Of a stretch of DNA of 64,000 bases, positions 22,966 through 35,771 are shown in pieces. The stretch spans positions 99,051 through 163,050 of the forward strand of contig CAJXMD010000001.1 in NCBI GenBank assembly GCA_913056165.1. Reading direction: 5' to 3'. The stretch is from an uncultured Halieaceae bacterium (GTDB taxonomy: Bacteria; Pseudomonadota; Gammaproteobacteria; Pseudomonadales; Halieaceae). Both the position numbers and the translations under genes were made by a program. The notes under the pieces were generated by a model. That model did not search any database, had not been told where the DNA came from, and saw only the letters and a program-made list of their open reading frames with translations. The stretch's first letter is position 1. The number at the start of each line of letters is the position of its first letter.

Positions 22966-24651
22966 TTATCGGGTGACACCTTCTCTTTCGATTCGGCGAG
23001 TAATTACAAATTGTTGGGCCATCGAAAGAAGATTATTCACGACCCAATACAACACCAAGCCGGAGGGGAACCAGAGGAAAAAGAAGGTAAATACGACCGG
23101 AAGCCATTGCATAATTTTAGCTTGCATTGGATCCGGTGGTGGCGGGTTTAGCTTTTGCATGAAGAACATGGACGCGCCCATCATTAGCGGCAATACAAAG
23201 TAGGGGTCCATCGCCGACAGATCATCAATCCAGAGCGCGAAAGGTGCTTGGCGCAGCTCAACAGATTCCATCAGCACCCAGTAAAGCGCGATAAATACTG
23301 GCATTTGAATTAAAATAGGCAGGCAGCCCCCCATGGGGTTGATTTTTTCCTTCTTATAAAGCTCCATCATCGCCTGGGATTGTTTTTGCTTGTCTTCTGC
23401 GTATTGCTCGCGGATTGCCACCATTTTTGGCTGCACTTTTCTCATTTTCGCCATTGATCTGTAGCTAGCGGCAGAGAGCTGAAAAAAGACCGCTTTGACC
23501 AGTACAGTCAGCATGATGATGGCGACGCCCCAATTTGTAACGACGCTTTGAATCTTGGTCAGCAACCAAAACAGCGGCTGAGCGATCCACCACAACCACC
23601 CATAGTCAACGACCAGATCCAAATGGGTCGCTAATTCTGCCAACGCATACTGATTCTTGGGGCCGACGTATAAGGTGCCCTGCCATCGCCCCGTCATACC
23701 TGGAGCGACTACCAGTGCAGGGCTGGTGAAACCTGCAATATTAAGACCGCCACTTGTTTGTCTTGTTGAGTAAGCATGGGTATCACTGTCTGAGGGGATC
23801 CATGCTGCCACAAAATAATGTTGAATCATGGCGATCCAGCCACCTTCTAGCTTTCCCTTCCACGGGTCCTCTGCCATATCGTTGAAAGTAAATTTTTTGA
23901 ATCGGTCTTCGGCTGTTGTCGTTGCGGCGCCGAGGAATGGTTGCATGCCAAAGCCACTGGTATCCGTGTTGGGAGGCGGTGAGTTATCACGTTTGATTTG
24001 AGCGAACGGAACCGCACGCCATACTGAATCGCTGTTGTTAGCCACCTCGTAGGCGATGTTGACGGCGTAGTTATCTGGGGTGAAAGAAAAGGTTTTGTGG
24101 ATGGTCACACTCCCACCAGCCGAATGGCGGAGGGTGATCTTGAGCGGCTTACCGGGTTGCATCTGGTAGGACATAGCGTCGGAGTCAAAAACGGCTCGAG
24201 AAGAGGAGTCGATGCCATCGGGACCAACCAGGCCAGACTGTGCCGTATAGGTGCGTAGCGAGTTTTGTTCCAGAAGGACGAAGGGTACGTCAGGGGTGTC
24301 GATGTTATCAGGGTAATCCAACAGGGCCGTCTCAATGACATCGCCGCCGTTTAGATCGATGACGAGTTCAAGAAGGTCTGTGGTAACGGTGACATATCGT
24401 TGACTGCTTTGTTCGTCGCTTACGGGGGTTGCAGTGCTCTCTGAGTCGACACTTGGTAGCTCTTCGACCGAGCTGACAACCGTGTCGAGATTTGTTTCAG
24501 CTGCCAAAACCGGGGTTTGAGTTTCCTGTTCAGCGACGCGCTGGCGCTCTGGTTCAATGACGCGCTCTGCCTTAAAGGCATTCCATTCAATAAGTAATAG
24601 CAAAGTGATTGCGGCGGACGAGGCGATGAGAAGAAATCGTTGAAAATCCAT
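22966..24651 (-). CDS. yidC: Membrane protein insertase YidC
   Basis: [69 protein letters not shown]. Confidence 0.98.
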   Translation of the reverse strand: [561 protein letters not shown]

Positions 24652-24944
24652 CAGACCAGATCTTTGGGTTGTTTATAGGAGGATGTAAGCTTTTTGTCAG
24701 GAACCGGATCATACCCCCCATTGCAGCCCGGGTGACAGCGCGCAAGACGATTAATACCCAGCCACAGCCCCCTCAACAGCCCGTGTCTCTCAATAGCGGT
24801 TTGTGTGTATCGCGAGCATGAAGGCTCAAACCGGCAGTAGCGACCCACCCAAGGACTCAGAACAAGCCGATAACCCTTGATCAAGACGATAGCTATACTT
24901 CTCGGGATAGAAGTTATGGCCTTTAACTGATGTGAAAACATCAT
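24651..24944 (-). CDS. yidD: Membrane protein insertion efficiency factor YidD
   Basis: LIKGYRLVLSPWVGRYCRFEPSCSRYTQTAIERHG. Confidence 0.96.
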   Translation of the reverse strand: MMFSHQLKAITSIPRSIAIVLIKGYRLVLSPWVGRYCRFEPSCSRYTQTAIERHGLLRGLWLGINRLARCHPGCNGGYDPVPDKKLTSSYKQPKDLV

Positions 24945-24945
24945 C

Positions 24946-25338
24946 TTACGCTGGTGGTGTGTTGTGAGCCAAAGCGATGGCGTTGTTAATTTTAGCCCAG
25001 AGAGCCCTGAGGACGGCGCTTAGTTCCCTGTTGCTCAGGTCGGTTATGCCTGGTTTGCACAAAAACACACAGTCTAATGGGGCGTTGGTTCCTTCCTTAC
25101 GAAAGAACTCCCGAGTTAGTCGTTTAATGCGGTTTCTTTCGACAGCGTGCTTGGCGTGCTTTTTTGCAACCACCAAACCAAGCCGACCGTGAGGTTGGTC
25201 ATTCGGTGCGGCTAGTACCATGGCGTATTTGTGATGCGCTTTGATCTGTGGGGCATTAAAAACCCGCCTGTATTCAGCGGGCTTAATCAAACGTTTATTG
25301 CGACTAAAATCTAGCTTGCGGTCATCGCCACTTGGCAC
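24946..25338 (-). CDS. rnpA: Ribonuclease P protein component
   Basis: RLIKPAEYRRVFNAP, KKHAKHAVERNRIKRLTREFFR; GTG start at 25338. Confidence 0.95.
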   Translation of the reverse strand: MPSGDDRKLDFSRNKRLIKPAEYRRVFNAPQIKAHHKYAMVLAAPNDQPHGRLGLVVAKKHAKHAVERNRIKRLTREFFRKEGTNAPLDCVFLCKPGITDLSNRELSAVLRALWAKINNAIALAHNTPPA

Positions 25339-25386
25339 GGCAATACCTTCAGATTGAGCGCTACAGCTTGGAGGACGAGGAGCCTA

Positions 25387-25521
25387 TCAGGCTGAGAGCT
25401 GCTTTCTGCCCCTGGCTCGGCGGCGAGACAACACTTGTCGGCCAGCTTTTGTGGCCATCCGAGCGCGGAATCCGTGAGTGCGCTTGCGCTTTAGGACACT
25501 GGGTTGAAACGTACGCTTCAT
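25387..25521 (-). CDS. rpmH: 50S ribosomal protein L34
   Basis: Translated by hand (below the ORF-track length cut-off): [44 protein letters not shown]. Confidence 0.98.
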   Translation of the reverse strand: MKRTFQPSVLKRKRTHGFRARMATKAGRQVLSRRRARGRKQLSA

Positions 25522-25836
25522 GAGCTAAACCTGCCGATAGAAAATAGGGTCGCGCATAGTAGGGTAACAGCGCTGCGGATACAAGGTCTTGGTAATACTT
25601 ACGACCCCGTGTAAGTAGCGACTAAATAGCGATCCACCTTAGCAGCGACCCAGCTTACCCACTTCAATCAGGGTCGCCCGATCATTCGGCCTTTTGGGGC
25701 GATGGTAAAAACACAAAAATTATTTTTATGTTGGTCGACACTACCGCCAAGAGGGTCTTCAGCAGTGCGAGCCCTGGTTGATCTCTAAAGCAGTTGTGAC
25801 CAATAACACAGGGCTTAAAGCCAGCTTGTCAACAGG

Positions 25837-25845
25837 TTATACACA
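25837..25845 (+). promoter_or_regulatory. DnaA box TTATACACA upstream of dnaA
   Basis: Perfect match to TTATNCACA in the rpmH-dnaA intergenic region. Confidence 0.75.
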
Positions 25846-25955
25846 GCCGGTTGCCTGTGGGCACTTGAAACCAACACCAAAACCAAGTAGGCAAAAAAAA
25901 ACCTATAACCCTATGATTTTATGGAAATAAAAACCATTTGCGCCACAAGTTTTTT

Positions 25956-25964
25956 TGTGGATAA
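25956..25964 (-). promoter_or_regulatory. DnaA box TTATCCACA (minus strand) upstream of dnaA
   Basis: tgtggataa; perfect consensus DnaA box. Confidence 0.8.
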
Positions 25965-26132
25965 CTATGCCAATGGCGCTGGGGTCGTTGCTCCAGCCGA
26001 GAAGTGAGTGGGTGCCGGTATAACAATTAGCTCCGGTGCTCGGGGGTGTGTAAATCCAGTGGTTATCCGAGGGAACCCTCTCGATTTGCGGTTTTCTGTC
26101 TCGTCAGGGGCAGTTTTTTTGGAGAAAGCTCA

Positions 26133-27584
26133 GTGTCTTTAAGTTCAACGAATGTGGATGTGTGGCAACGCTGCCTGACGCGACTCCGCGATGCGCTCCC
26201 ATTACAACAATTCAACACATGGATTAGGCCGCTTAAGGCAAGCCAGGCCGAGGGTGGGGTCACGTTGGCGGCGCCCAATCGGTTTATTCGCGATTTCGTT
26301 GAAGACAAATATGGCGCCTTGATTGCTGAGGTCGTGTCAGAGGCAACTTCGCCGGGGCTTGCTCGGTGGTCTATCGTTGTGGGTGAGCACTCGGGGGTTT
26401 CGGCGCTTGGAACGGCGCAACAACCACAGGGTTCGGCACCTCCTGTGGTACAGGGTTCCTCGCTGGCTCAGGGGCAAACCGGTGTTACTTCGATACCAGG
26501 CCTCTCCGCATCAAGGTCCTCTGCCACACCAATAAGGCCTGTGGCAGCAGTTGCCCCAACTCATCAGCACAACCTCGTCGACAACTACACATTTACTTCG
26601 TTTGTTGAAGGTAAAAGCAATCAGTTGGCGCTAGCGGCAGCGCAGCAGGTCGCAGAAAACCCGGGCGATTCTTACAACCCTTTGTTTTTATATGGCGGGG
26701 TTGGTCTGGGTAAAACCCACCTCATGCATGCGGTCGGCAACGCGCTGCGCCAGACCAAACCTGACGCGCGGATCGTGTATCTTCATTCCGAGCGATTTGT
26801 CGCAGATATGGTCAAGGCGCTACAGCTAAATGCGATCAGCGATTTCAAGCGCTACTACCGATCGGTTGATGCCCTTCTAATCGACGACATCCAATTCTTC
26901 GCGAACAAAGATCGTTCACAGGAGGAGTTTTTTCATACCTTCAACGCGCTGCTTGAAGGGGGCCAACAAATGATCCTGACCTGTGATCGTTATCCAAAAG
27001 AGATAGAAGGGCTTGAGGAGCGGCTCAAGTCGCGCTTTGGTTGGGGACTCACTGTGGCTGTTGAGCCTCCAGAGCTCGAGACGCGAGTTGCGATTTTGAT
27101 GAAAAAGGCAGAGCAGGCGAATATAGACTTGTCTCCAGACGCCGCTTTTTTTATCGCGCAGCGAATTAGGTCAAATGTGCGAGAGCTTGAGGGTGCGCTA
27201 AAGCGCGTGATAGCGAGCGCTAACTTCACCGGCCGCCCCTACGATGTCGAGCTTATAAAAGACAGCCTTCGCGACTTACTGGCATTGCAGGATAGACAGG
27301 TTAGCCTGGATAACATCAAACGAACTGTAGCTGAATATTATAAAATCAAGTCGTCAGACCTTCTGTCAAAAAGACGTAGTCGCTCAGTCGCTCGCCCCCG
27401 TCAACTGGCGATGGCGCTGTCCAAGGAGTTGACCAACCACAGCCTTCCTGAGATTGGTGATGCGTTCGGGGGAAGAGACCACACGACAGTTTTGCACGCG
27501 TGCCGTAAAATCAAAGAGCTTCGCGAAACCAGCACAGATATTCGTGAAGACTACAAAAACTTATTACGTTCATTGACCACTTGA
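26133..27584 (+). CDS. dnaA: Chromosomal replication initiator DnaA
   Basis: [38 protein letters not shown]. Likely GTG start at 26133 ([15 protein letters not shown]) preceded by ggag, rather than ORF start 26046. Confidence 0.97.
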   Translation: MSLSSTNVDVWQRCLTRLRDALPLQQFNTWIRPLKASQAEGGVTLAAPNRFIRDFVEDKYGALIAEVVSEATSPGLARWSIVVGEHSGVSALGTAQQPQGSAPPVVQGSSLAQGQTGVTSIPGLSASRSSATPIRPVAAVAPTHQHNLVDNYTFTSFVEGKSNQLALAAAQQVAENPGDSYNPLFLYGGVGLGKTHLMHAVGNALRQTKPDARIVYLHSERFVADMVKALQLNAISDFKRYYRSVDALLIDDIQFFANKDRSQEEFFHTFNALLEGGQQMILTCDRYPKEIEGLEERLKSRFGWGLTVAVEPPELETRVAILMKKAEQANIDLSPDAAFFIAQRIRSNVRELEGALKRVIASANFTGRPYDVELIKDSLRDLLALQDRQVSLDNIKRTVAEYYKIKSSDLLSKRRSRSVARPRQLAMALSKELTNHSLPEIGDAFGGRDHTTVLHACRKIKELRETSTDIREDYKNLLRSLTT

Positions 27585-27634
27585 TTTTAAAATTGAGGTG
27601 GGCGGTAAACAGTTTTTTCAGGACAGGTTGAAAC

Positions 27635-28732
27635 ATGAAGTTTAATATTTCTCGCGATGCGCTTTTGAAGCCGCTGAATCTTGTTGCTGGTGTCGTGGAG
27701 CGCCGGCAGACGCTACCAATTCTGTCTAATGTGTTGCTGAGCCTTGAGGGCAAAAAACTCTCGCTGACTGGGACTGACCTGGAGGTTGAGCTGGTTGGGC
27801 GCGTTGAGCTGGAGTCGGCCGGAACCGACGGCGAGATTACCGTGCCGGCGAGGAAGTTGGTTGATATCTGCAAATCACTTCCCGACGGATCCACAATCGA
27901 ACTCAAGGTGGAGTCAGGAAAGGCGGTGGTCAAGGCGGGTCGAAGCCGTTTTACGCTCTCTACTCTTGCAGCCTCTGAATTCCCCTCGGTTGAAGAGGGC
28001 GCCGGAGAGCTTGCCTTGGAATTACCTCAGGCGACAGTGAAACGACTCATCGAGCGAACTGCATTCGCCATGGCCCAGCAGGATGTTCGGTATTACCTCA
28101 ATGGCATGCTAATCGAATTAAAGTCGGGCCGACTCAGGATGGTCGCTACCGATGGACATAGGCTCGCTCTGTGTACCGCCCCAGACACGGTAAGTGCAGG
28201 TGACGCCGCCGTGATTATTCCCAGAAAGGGGGTTCTTGAGTTGTCGCGTCTTCTTGAGGGTGAGGGCGATGTGTCTTTGATCATCGGCAGCAATCATGTC
28301 AGGGCCGCCAACTCGCAATTTACCTTCACTTCGAAGCTAGTTGACGGCAAGTTCCCCGAATATGAGCGCGTTTTGCCGAAATCGCCCGACAAAACAATAA
28401 TTGGTGACCGCTTGGAGCTTCGACAGGCCTTTACCAGAACGGCGATTCTTTCCAACGAGAAGTATCGCGGTGTCCGTTTGAAGTTGAGCAATGATACGCT
28501 GGATATCATGGCTAACAACCCCGAGCAAGAGCAGGCGGAAGAAGTTGTGGCCGTCGAGTACGCGGGCGAAAATCTTGAGGTTGGTTTCAACGTAAGCTAT
28601 TTGCTTGATGTCTTGTCTGTGCTGGATGGGGAGAAAGTGCGAATGTCGTTGGCCGACTCCTCGAGCAGCGCTCTGTTGGAGGAGGCTGAGGCAGGGGATT
28701 CACTGTACGTTGTGATGCCGATGCGCCTGTAG
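27635..28732 (+). CDS. dnaN: DNA polymerase III beta sliding clamp
   Basis: MKFNISRDALLKPLNLVAGVVERRQTLPILSNVLL...; C-terminal YVVMPMRL. Confidence 0.99.
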   Translation: MKFNISRDALLKPLNLVAGVVERRQTLPILSNVLLSLEGKKLSLTGTDLEVELVGRVELESAGTDGEITVPARKLVDICKSLPDGSTIELKVESGKAVVKAGRSRFTLSTLAASEFPSVEEGAGELALELPQATVKRLIERTAFAMAQQDVRYYLNGMLIELKSGRLRMVATDGHRLALCTAPDTVSAGDAAVIIPRKGVLELSRLLEGEGDVSLIIGSNHVRAANSQFTFTSKLVDGKFPEYERVLPKSPDKTIIGDRLELRQAFTRTAILSNEKYRGVRLKLSNDTLDIMANNPEQEQAEEVVAVEYAGENLEVGFNVSYLLDVLSVLDGEKVRMSLADSSSSALLEEAEAGDSLYVVMPMRL

Positions 28733-28773
28733 GAACAAAATTTCTAACTTTCCCACTGTTCTTGGGAGGTCTT

Positions 28774-29859
28774 TTGCACCTGGAGCGCTTGTATGTCGAC
28801 CGGGTCCGAAACATTACTGAGCAACGGGTTCTGCTTGGTTCTGGAGCCAATTTCTTCGTTGGCGGTAACGGCAGTGGTAAAACAAGCATTCTGGAGGCGG
28901 TAAACCTGCTGGCGACCGGCCGTTCTTTTCGAACAACATCTGCCCGTCCGCTTATACAACATGACCACACTGCTTGTACGGTGCAGGGGCGGCTGACTCG
29001 AGCTGGTGTTCGCCATGATTTAGGTATTCGGCGTCATCGGGGTGGGGAGGTTGATCTGCGGGTAAATGGTGCGGCTGCGAGCTCTCTAGTCGATCTGGCA
29101 TCTGCTTTGCCAACCGTCTTGGTTGACACAAGCGCTTCTGATCTTATTACAGGCGCCCCAGAACTACGACGACGTTACCTCGATGCCACCGTGTTCCACG
29201 TGGAACACCGCTTCGTGGAGCAGTGGCGGCGCTATTACCGGGTGCTTCGCCAACGAAATGCTGGGCTGCGTCGTGGTATGATACGGGGATTCTCCGCGTG
29301 GTGTGAGGAGCTGGCCAGGGTGGGTGAAGCGCTGTCCACAATGCGCGCACCGGTGGCTAATAAATTGGCTTTAAAGTTTGGCCAGACTGGTGAGGCGCTG
29401 AGCCCTGCTCTTGGGGGGTCTGCGCTAGAGTTTAGGCGTGGATGGGCCGGCGATGTATCTCTGGAGCAAGCGCTGAGAGAGAGCCTTGATGCTGACAGGT
29501 CTCAGGGTTTTACAAGAGCTGGGCCCCATCGAGCGGATTTGCGCATCTCGGTTGGTGGCCGGGTCGCAGCGGAAGTGTTGTCTCGAGGCCAGCTGAAGCT
29601 GGCCGTTGTGGCTTTAAAGGTGGCGCAGGGCGGTTTGATGAGAGAGCTCGCTGAGGTGCCGCCCGTGTATTTGGTGGATGATTTGGGGTCTGAGCTAGAC
29701 GGATACCACGCTGAGTCGGTCTGCGGACTGTTGGCGGGAATAGGCTCTCAGATTCTATTTACTGCGGTGGCAGCACAGGAGTTACAGCAGTTCTGGGGTG
29801 GTGGTGAGGGGCGGTTGTTCCACGTGGAACAGGGTCGCGTCTGTTCAAAAGCGAATTAG
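28774..29859 (+). CDS. recF: DNA replication/repair protein RecF
   Basis: LHLERLYVDRVRNI, FVGGNGSGKTSILEAVNLLATGRSFR. Likely TTG start at 28774 behind gggaggt; ORF track start is 28762. Confidence 0.96.
   Translation: MHLERLYVDRVRNITEQRVLLGSGANFFVGGNGSGKTSILEAVNLLATGRSFRTTSARPLIQHDHTACTVQGRLTRAGVRHDLGIRRHRGGEVDLRVNGAAASSLVDLASALPTVLVDTSASDLITGAPELRRRYLDATVFHVEHRFVEQWRRYYRVLRQRNAGLRRGMIRGFSAWCEELARVGEALSTMRAPVANKLALKFGQTGEALSPALGGSALEFRRGWAGDVSLEQALRESLDADRSQGFTRAGPHRADLRISVGGRVAAEVLSRGQLKLAVVALKVAQGGLMRELAEVPPVYLVDDLGSELDGYHAESVCGLLAGIGSQILFTAVAAQELQQFWGGGEGRLFHVEQGRVCSKAN
29192..29207. promoter_or_regulatory. parS: parS centromere-like site
   Basis: TGTTCCACGTGGAACA, a perfect 16-bp palindrome inside recF; matches the ParB-binding parS consensus. 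Confidence 0.95.
29816..29831. promoter_or_regulatory. parS: parS centromere-like site
   Basis: TGTTCCACGTGGAACA, a second perfect 16-bp palindrome near the 3' end of recF. Confidence 0.95.
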
Positions 29860-29889
29860 TGTCTGGCGCGCAGCGATCAGGCGTTTTAA

Positions 29890-32334
<2,445 letters not shown>

Positions 32335-32424
32335 TGTGAAGGGGTGCGCCGCTATCTGCTTTACCGCTGTTTATTAAGGCGCTAGTAAGCTGACGCAGAG
32401 CGCCCCGGTGAGTAGCCGAGGTGT

Positions 32425-33681
32425 CTAATGTGAACTTGGTTCGGTCGACTCCTCACCTTTGCTATCAGAAAGCTGAAGTCTGTCGTTCTCTGTGATGATT
32501 GGCCTTAGTTCCTCAGGAAAGGGACGTGTTGCCTTGGCAGATAGGGACTGGAATCGTTCAACCTTACCCTGCAACCCCTGTCTTCCAATCAGTGCAGTAA
32601 CAGTTTCATTGTATTTTTTAGATGCGGTTTGCAGGCTGCCACCAAGGCTGGCTAGGCGTTCCGCCACCAGGCTCACTGAGTTGAAGATTTCGCCCGCCCG
32701 CGCGCTTATCTCTCTTGCCTCCTCATTACTGCGTTCCACCATCCAAAGGTTGGCGACTGTCCGAAGGATTGGCATGAGCGTCGAGTGAGAAACCATTACG
32801 ACGCCTTTTTGATATCCGTAAGCGAATAGATCCCGATGATTTCGCATTACCTCTATGTAGGCGGGTTCGACGGGCATAAACATCATCACAAAATCCGGGC
32901 TCGATAGACCGGGAAGTTGCTGATAGGCCTTGGAAGCGAGGTTGTCGATGTGAGCTTTAACGGCCTCCCCGTGCCGCTTGAGGGCAGCGTCACGAAGAGG
33001 TTCTGCGTCGGCCGCAACGGCCGCCTCATAATCCACCAGCGATACTTTGCTGTCCACAACAAGGTTTTTTCCTTCGGGTAGCCGAATGACAAAATCAGGG
33101 AGGTAGCGTTTGCCCGCCTCATCTTTGAATGAGGCCTGGCTGTCGTAATGCTCTCCCGCGCGCAGGCCAGCAAGTTCAAGGGTTCTCTCCAGCTGGGTCT
33201 CACCCCAATTACCCACCAGTTTCTTGTCCCCTTTCAGTGCGTCGGTTAGGTGCTGGGCGTCAGCACTCATTGTCAGGCCAACCGTTTCAAGTTGTTTTAT
33301 CTGCTGTATCAGTGAGGCGGAGTTCTGAATCATGTCACTGTGGACTTGATTCACCCGATGTTGGAAGCCGTCGATTTTCTCAGATAGAGGTTTCAGGATG
33401 GCGTTCAAGCTGTTGCTGTTGGTTTCAACCAACTCCTTACCCCGCGCCGCAAGCAAATCTCTACTAAGGTTCTCAAACTCAATTTTTAAGGCCGACTTGT
33501 TGGCTTCAACCTGTTCAAGTTGTAGCTTGAATGCCTTGTCTCGCTCTTCAGATAGCGCTCGTTCAATGTTGAGCTCTCCTTCTAGGCGAGCCGCTTTTTG
33601 AGCAACCCAAAACCAGACCAATAGGCCACCAACAGCAACCCCAACAAGGATGCCAAGCCCGATCAGAGCCGGTGCGCTCAT
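32425..33681 (-). CDS. rmuC: DNA recombination protein RmuC
   Basis: N-terminal TM, coiled coil, then LKGDKKLVGNWGETQLERTLELAGLRAGEHY, VDSKVSLVDYE. Confidence 0.95.
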   Translation of the reverse strand: MSAPALIGLGILVGVAVGGLLVWFWVAQKAARLEGELNIERALSEERDKAFKLQLEQVEANKSALKIEFENLSRDLLAARGKELVETNSNSLNAILKPLSEKIDGFQHRVNQVHSDMIQNSASLIQQIKQLETVGLTMSADAQHLTDALKGDKKLVGNWGETQLERTLELAGLRAGEHYDSQASFKDEAGKRYLPDFVIRLPEGKNLVVDSKVSLVDYEAAVAADAEPLRDAALKRHGEAVKAHIDNLASKAYQQLPGLSSPDFVMMFMPVEPAYIEVMRNHRDLFAYGYQKGVVMVSHSTLMPILRTVANLWMVERSNEEAREISARAGEIFNSVSLVAERLASLGGSLQTASKKYNETVTALIGRQGLQGKVERFQSLSAKATRPFPEELRPIITENDRLQLSDSKGEESTEPSSH

Positions 33682-35771
33682 TATGTGGCGCCCTTTCCGG
33701 AGGATAGAAGGGCGATGTCTCCAACGCGGATAAAGCTATCTCTGAGAGCACCCAACAACCGCAGGCGATTGGCGCGAATCTCGGGGTCTTCTACGTTCAC
33801 CATGACGTTCTCGAAGAACAAATCCACTGGCTCTCGAAGCACTGAGAGCACCTCAAGCGCCCCTGCATAATCTCCGGCAGAAATTTTAGGTTGCGCGGAC
33901 AAGTCTGCTTGATTTAACGCTGCGAAAAGCTGCTTTTCCTCGGGCTCGCTCAGCTGGTCTTCCTTGGGTGGGCCGCGGAAGTCGTCCTCTGTTTTCGACA
34001 GGATATTGGCGACGCGCTTGTTCGCGGCTGACAGCGCGACCGCCGCCTCCGTACTACTAAATTGATGGAGCGCCTGTACTCGCCGATCGATTTCGGTAAG
34101 CCGGGTGATCCCGGTAACCGTCACCGCTCTAAGCGTATCAACAGATATTGATTGATCCTCATACCATGCGCGTAGTCGCTCAAGGATATAGCTGATTAGT
34201 GTTGTAGACGCATCTGGTTCGAGAGTGTCCGGCGGGTAGGTGGCAGCTGACTCGGCAATAAGCTCACCTAGATCAATATCAACATCCAGTGACAGCAGCA
34301 TTCGTATTACCGCGAGCGAAGCGCGGCGGAGCGCGAACGGATCTTTGGAGCCTGTTGGCACCTGCCCAATCCCAAAGATTCCAACCAGAGTGTCCAAGCG
34401 ATCAGCTAAAGCAACACAGGTTGCCTCCGGGGATTGAGGCAGATTATCCCCTGAAAACTTTGGCCAATAGTGTTGTTCGATACAGGCAGCCACTTGCTCC
34501 GGTTCACCATCGTGACGGGCATAGTGACCCCCGGCAATACCCTGAAGGTCCGGGAATTCCAGCACCATATCGGAGACCAAATCGCATTTTGATAGCGCGG
34601 CCCCTCTCTCGGCGACTTTTCTGTCAGCCGATAACGTGTCTGCAAGCCAGCCCGACAGCGCGACCACCCGGCGGGTTTTATCGGCTAAAGACCCAAGTTT
34701 TTGCTGAAATATAACGGTTTCCAGCTTGGTTTCGCGGTCGATCAACGGGGTTTTCTTGTCAGTGTTGAAGAAAAAAGCCGCATCACTTAGTCGCGGCCTG
34801 ATCACTTTTTCATTGCCAGTCACAACTGATGTGGGGGTGTGGCTGGTTATGTTTGATACCGTAATAAAAAGGGGCAGCAATTCACCGGCTTTGTCCAAGA
34901 GGTGGAAATACTTCTGGTGCTCCTTCATGGAGGAGATCACCGCTGCCGACGGCACCTCCAGAAATGCGGGGTCGAAACTACCGGATAGCGCTACGGGCCA
35001 CTCAACGAGGCCGGTTACCTCCTCAAGGAGGTCGTCCTCGATCACGGCAGTAGCACCGAGAGCCTGAGCGACCTCGCGGACCTGCTTTTCTACAACGGCT
35101 TTGCGTTCATCAAAGTCAGCGATCACAAAGGCCGCGCTCAAGGCCTGCTCGTAGCCATGCGGATTGGTGATGACAACGGGTTCAGCGTGATGGAATCGGT
35201 GTCCGCGGCTGCGGTTGTCGCTATTTAAACCAAATAAGGATACAGGCAGGACCTCTTCTCCCAACAAGGCTACAAGCCATTGGACCGGCCTTAAAAACTC
35301 ATGTCGTTCGCGACCCCAGCGCATTCGCTTGGCGACCGGTATTGCCGCAACCGCCGCACTTATAATATCTGGGAGCACACTGGCCGCGACGGCTCCTTTT
35401 TGGATTCGCCGAAGGCCGAGACGAGGGCCTTTTGGATCGTCTATTTCAATAAGATCTTCGGCGCTTACCCCCTGTTTCTTGGCAAATCCAAGGGCCGCTG
35501 GGGTCCATTCGCCGCTCTCGGTTTTAGCGCTCGCCAAAGGCGGGCCTGCGACCTCAATAGTCTCGTCATCAGCCTCTAGGGCAACGTTTTTGATGGTTAC
35601 GGCGAGACGCCGCGGCGTTGCGAAACGGCGAACCTCGCCGTGACCCAATCCTTTGCCCGCAAGCCCCGCAACAATCTCCTGTTCCAACGCTGTGACCATC
35701 GAGCAAAGAGAACCCGAGGGCAGTTCCTCAGTCCCAAGCTCAAATAAAAAGTCAGACGTCGAGGCGTTCAT
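33681..35771 (-). CDS. glyS: Glycyl-tRNA synthetase beta subunit
   Basis: [37 protein letters not shown]; next to glyQ. Confidence 0.98.
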   Translation of the reverse strand: MNASTSDFLFELGTEELPSGSLCSMVTALEQEIVAGLAGKGLGHGEVRRFATPRRLAVTIKNVALEADDETIEVAGPPLASAKTESGEWTPAALGFAKKQGVSAEDLIEIDDPKGPRLGLRRIQKGAVAASVLPDIISAAVAAIPVAKRMRWGRERHEFLRPVQWLVALLGEEVLPVSLFGLNSDNRSRGHRFHHAEPVVITNPHGYEQALSAAFVIADFDERKAVVEKQVREVAQALGATAVIEDDLLEEVTGLVEWPVALSGSFDPAFLEVPSAAVISSMKEHQKYFHLLDKAGELLPLFITVSNITSHTPTSVVTGNEKVIRPRLSDAAFFFNTDKKTPLIDRETKLETVIFQQKLGSLADKTRRVVALSGWLADTLSADRKVAERGAALSKCDLVSDMVLEFPDLQGIAGGHYARHDGEPEQVAACIEQHYWPKFSGDNLPQSPEATCVALADRLDTLVGIFGIGQVPTGSKDPFALRRASLAVIRMLLSLDVDIDLGELIAESAATYPPDTLEPDASTTLISYILERLRAWYEDQSISVDTLRAVTVTGITRLTEIDRRVQALHQFSSTEAAVALSAANKRVANILSKTEDDFRGPPKEDQLSEPEEKQLFAALNQADLSAQPKISAGDYAGALEVLSVLREPVDLFFENVMVNVEDPEIRANRLRLLGALRDSFIRVGDIALLSSGKGAT

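Larger units (their letters stand above)
25522..26132. other. oriC: Putative oriC (rpmH-dnaA intergenic region)
   Basis: Divergent rpmH/dnaA junction, two perfect DnaA boxes flanking an A/T-rich tract (about 25890-25935), and gene-strand switch at this point. Confidence 0.65.

Noticed and set aside
32378-32404. Inverted repeat GGCGCT...AGCGCC between gyrB and rmuC
   Set aside because: 6-bp arms with a 15-bp loop and no U-tract; too weak to call a terminator.
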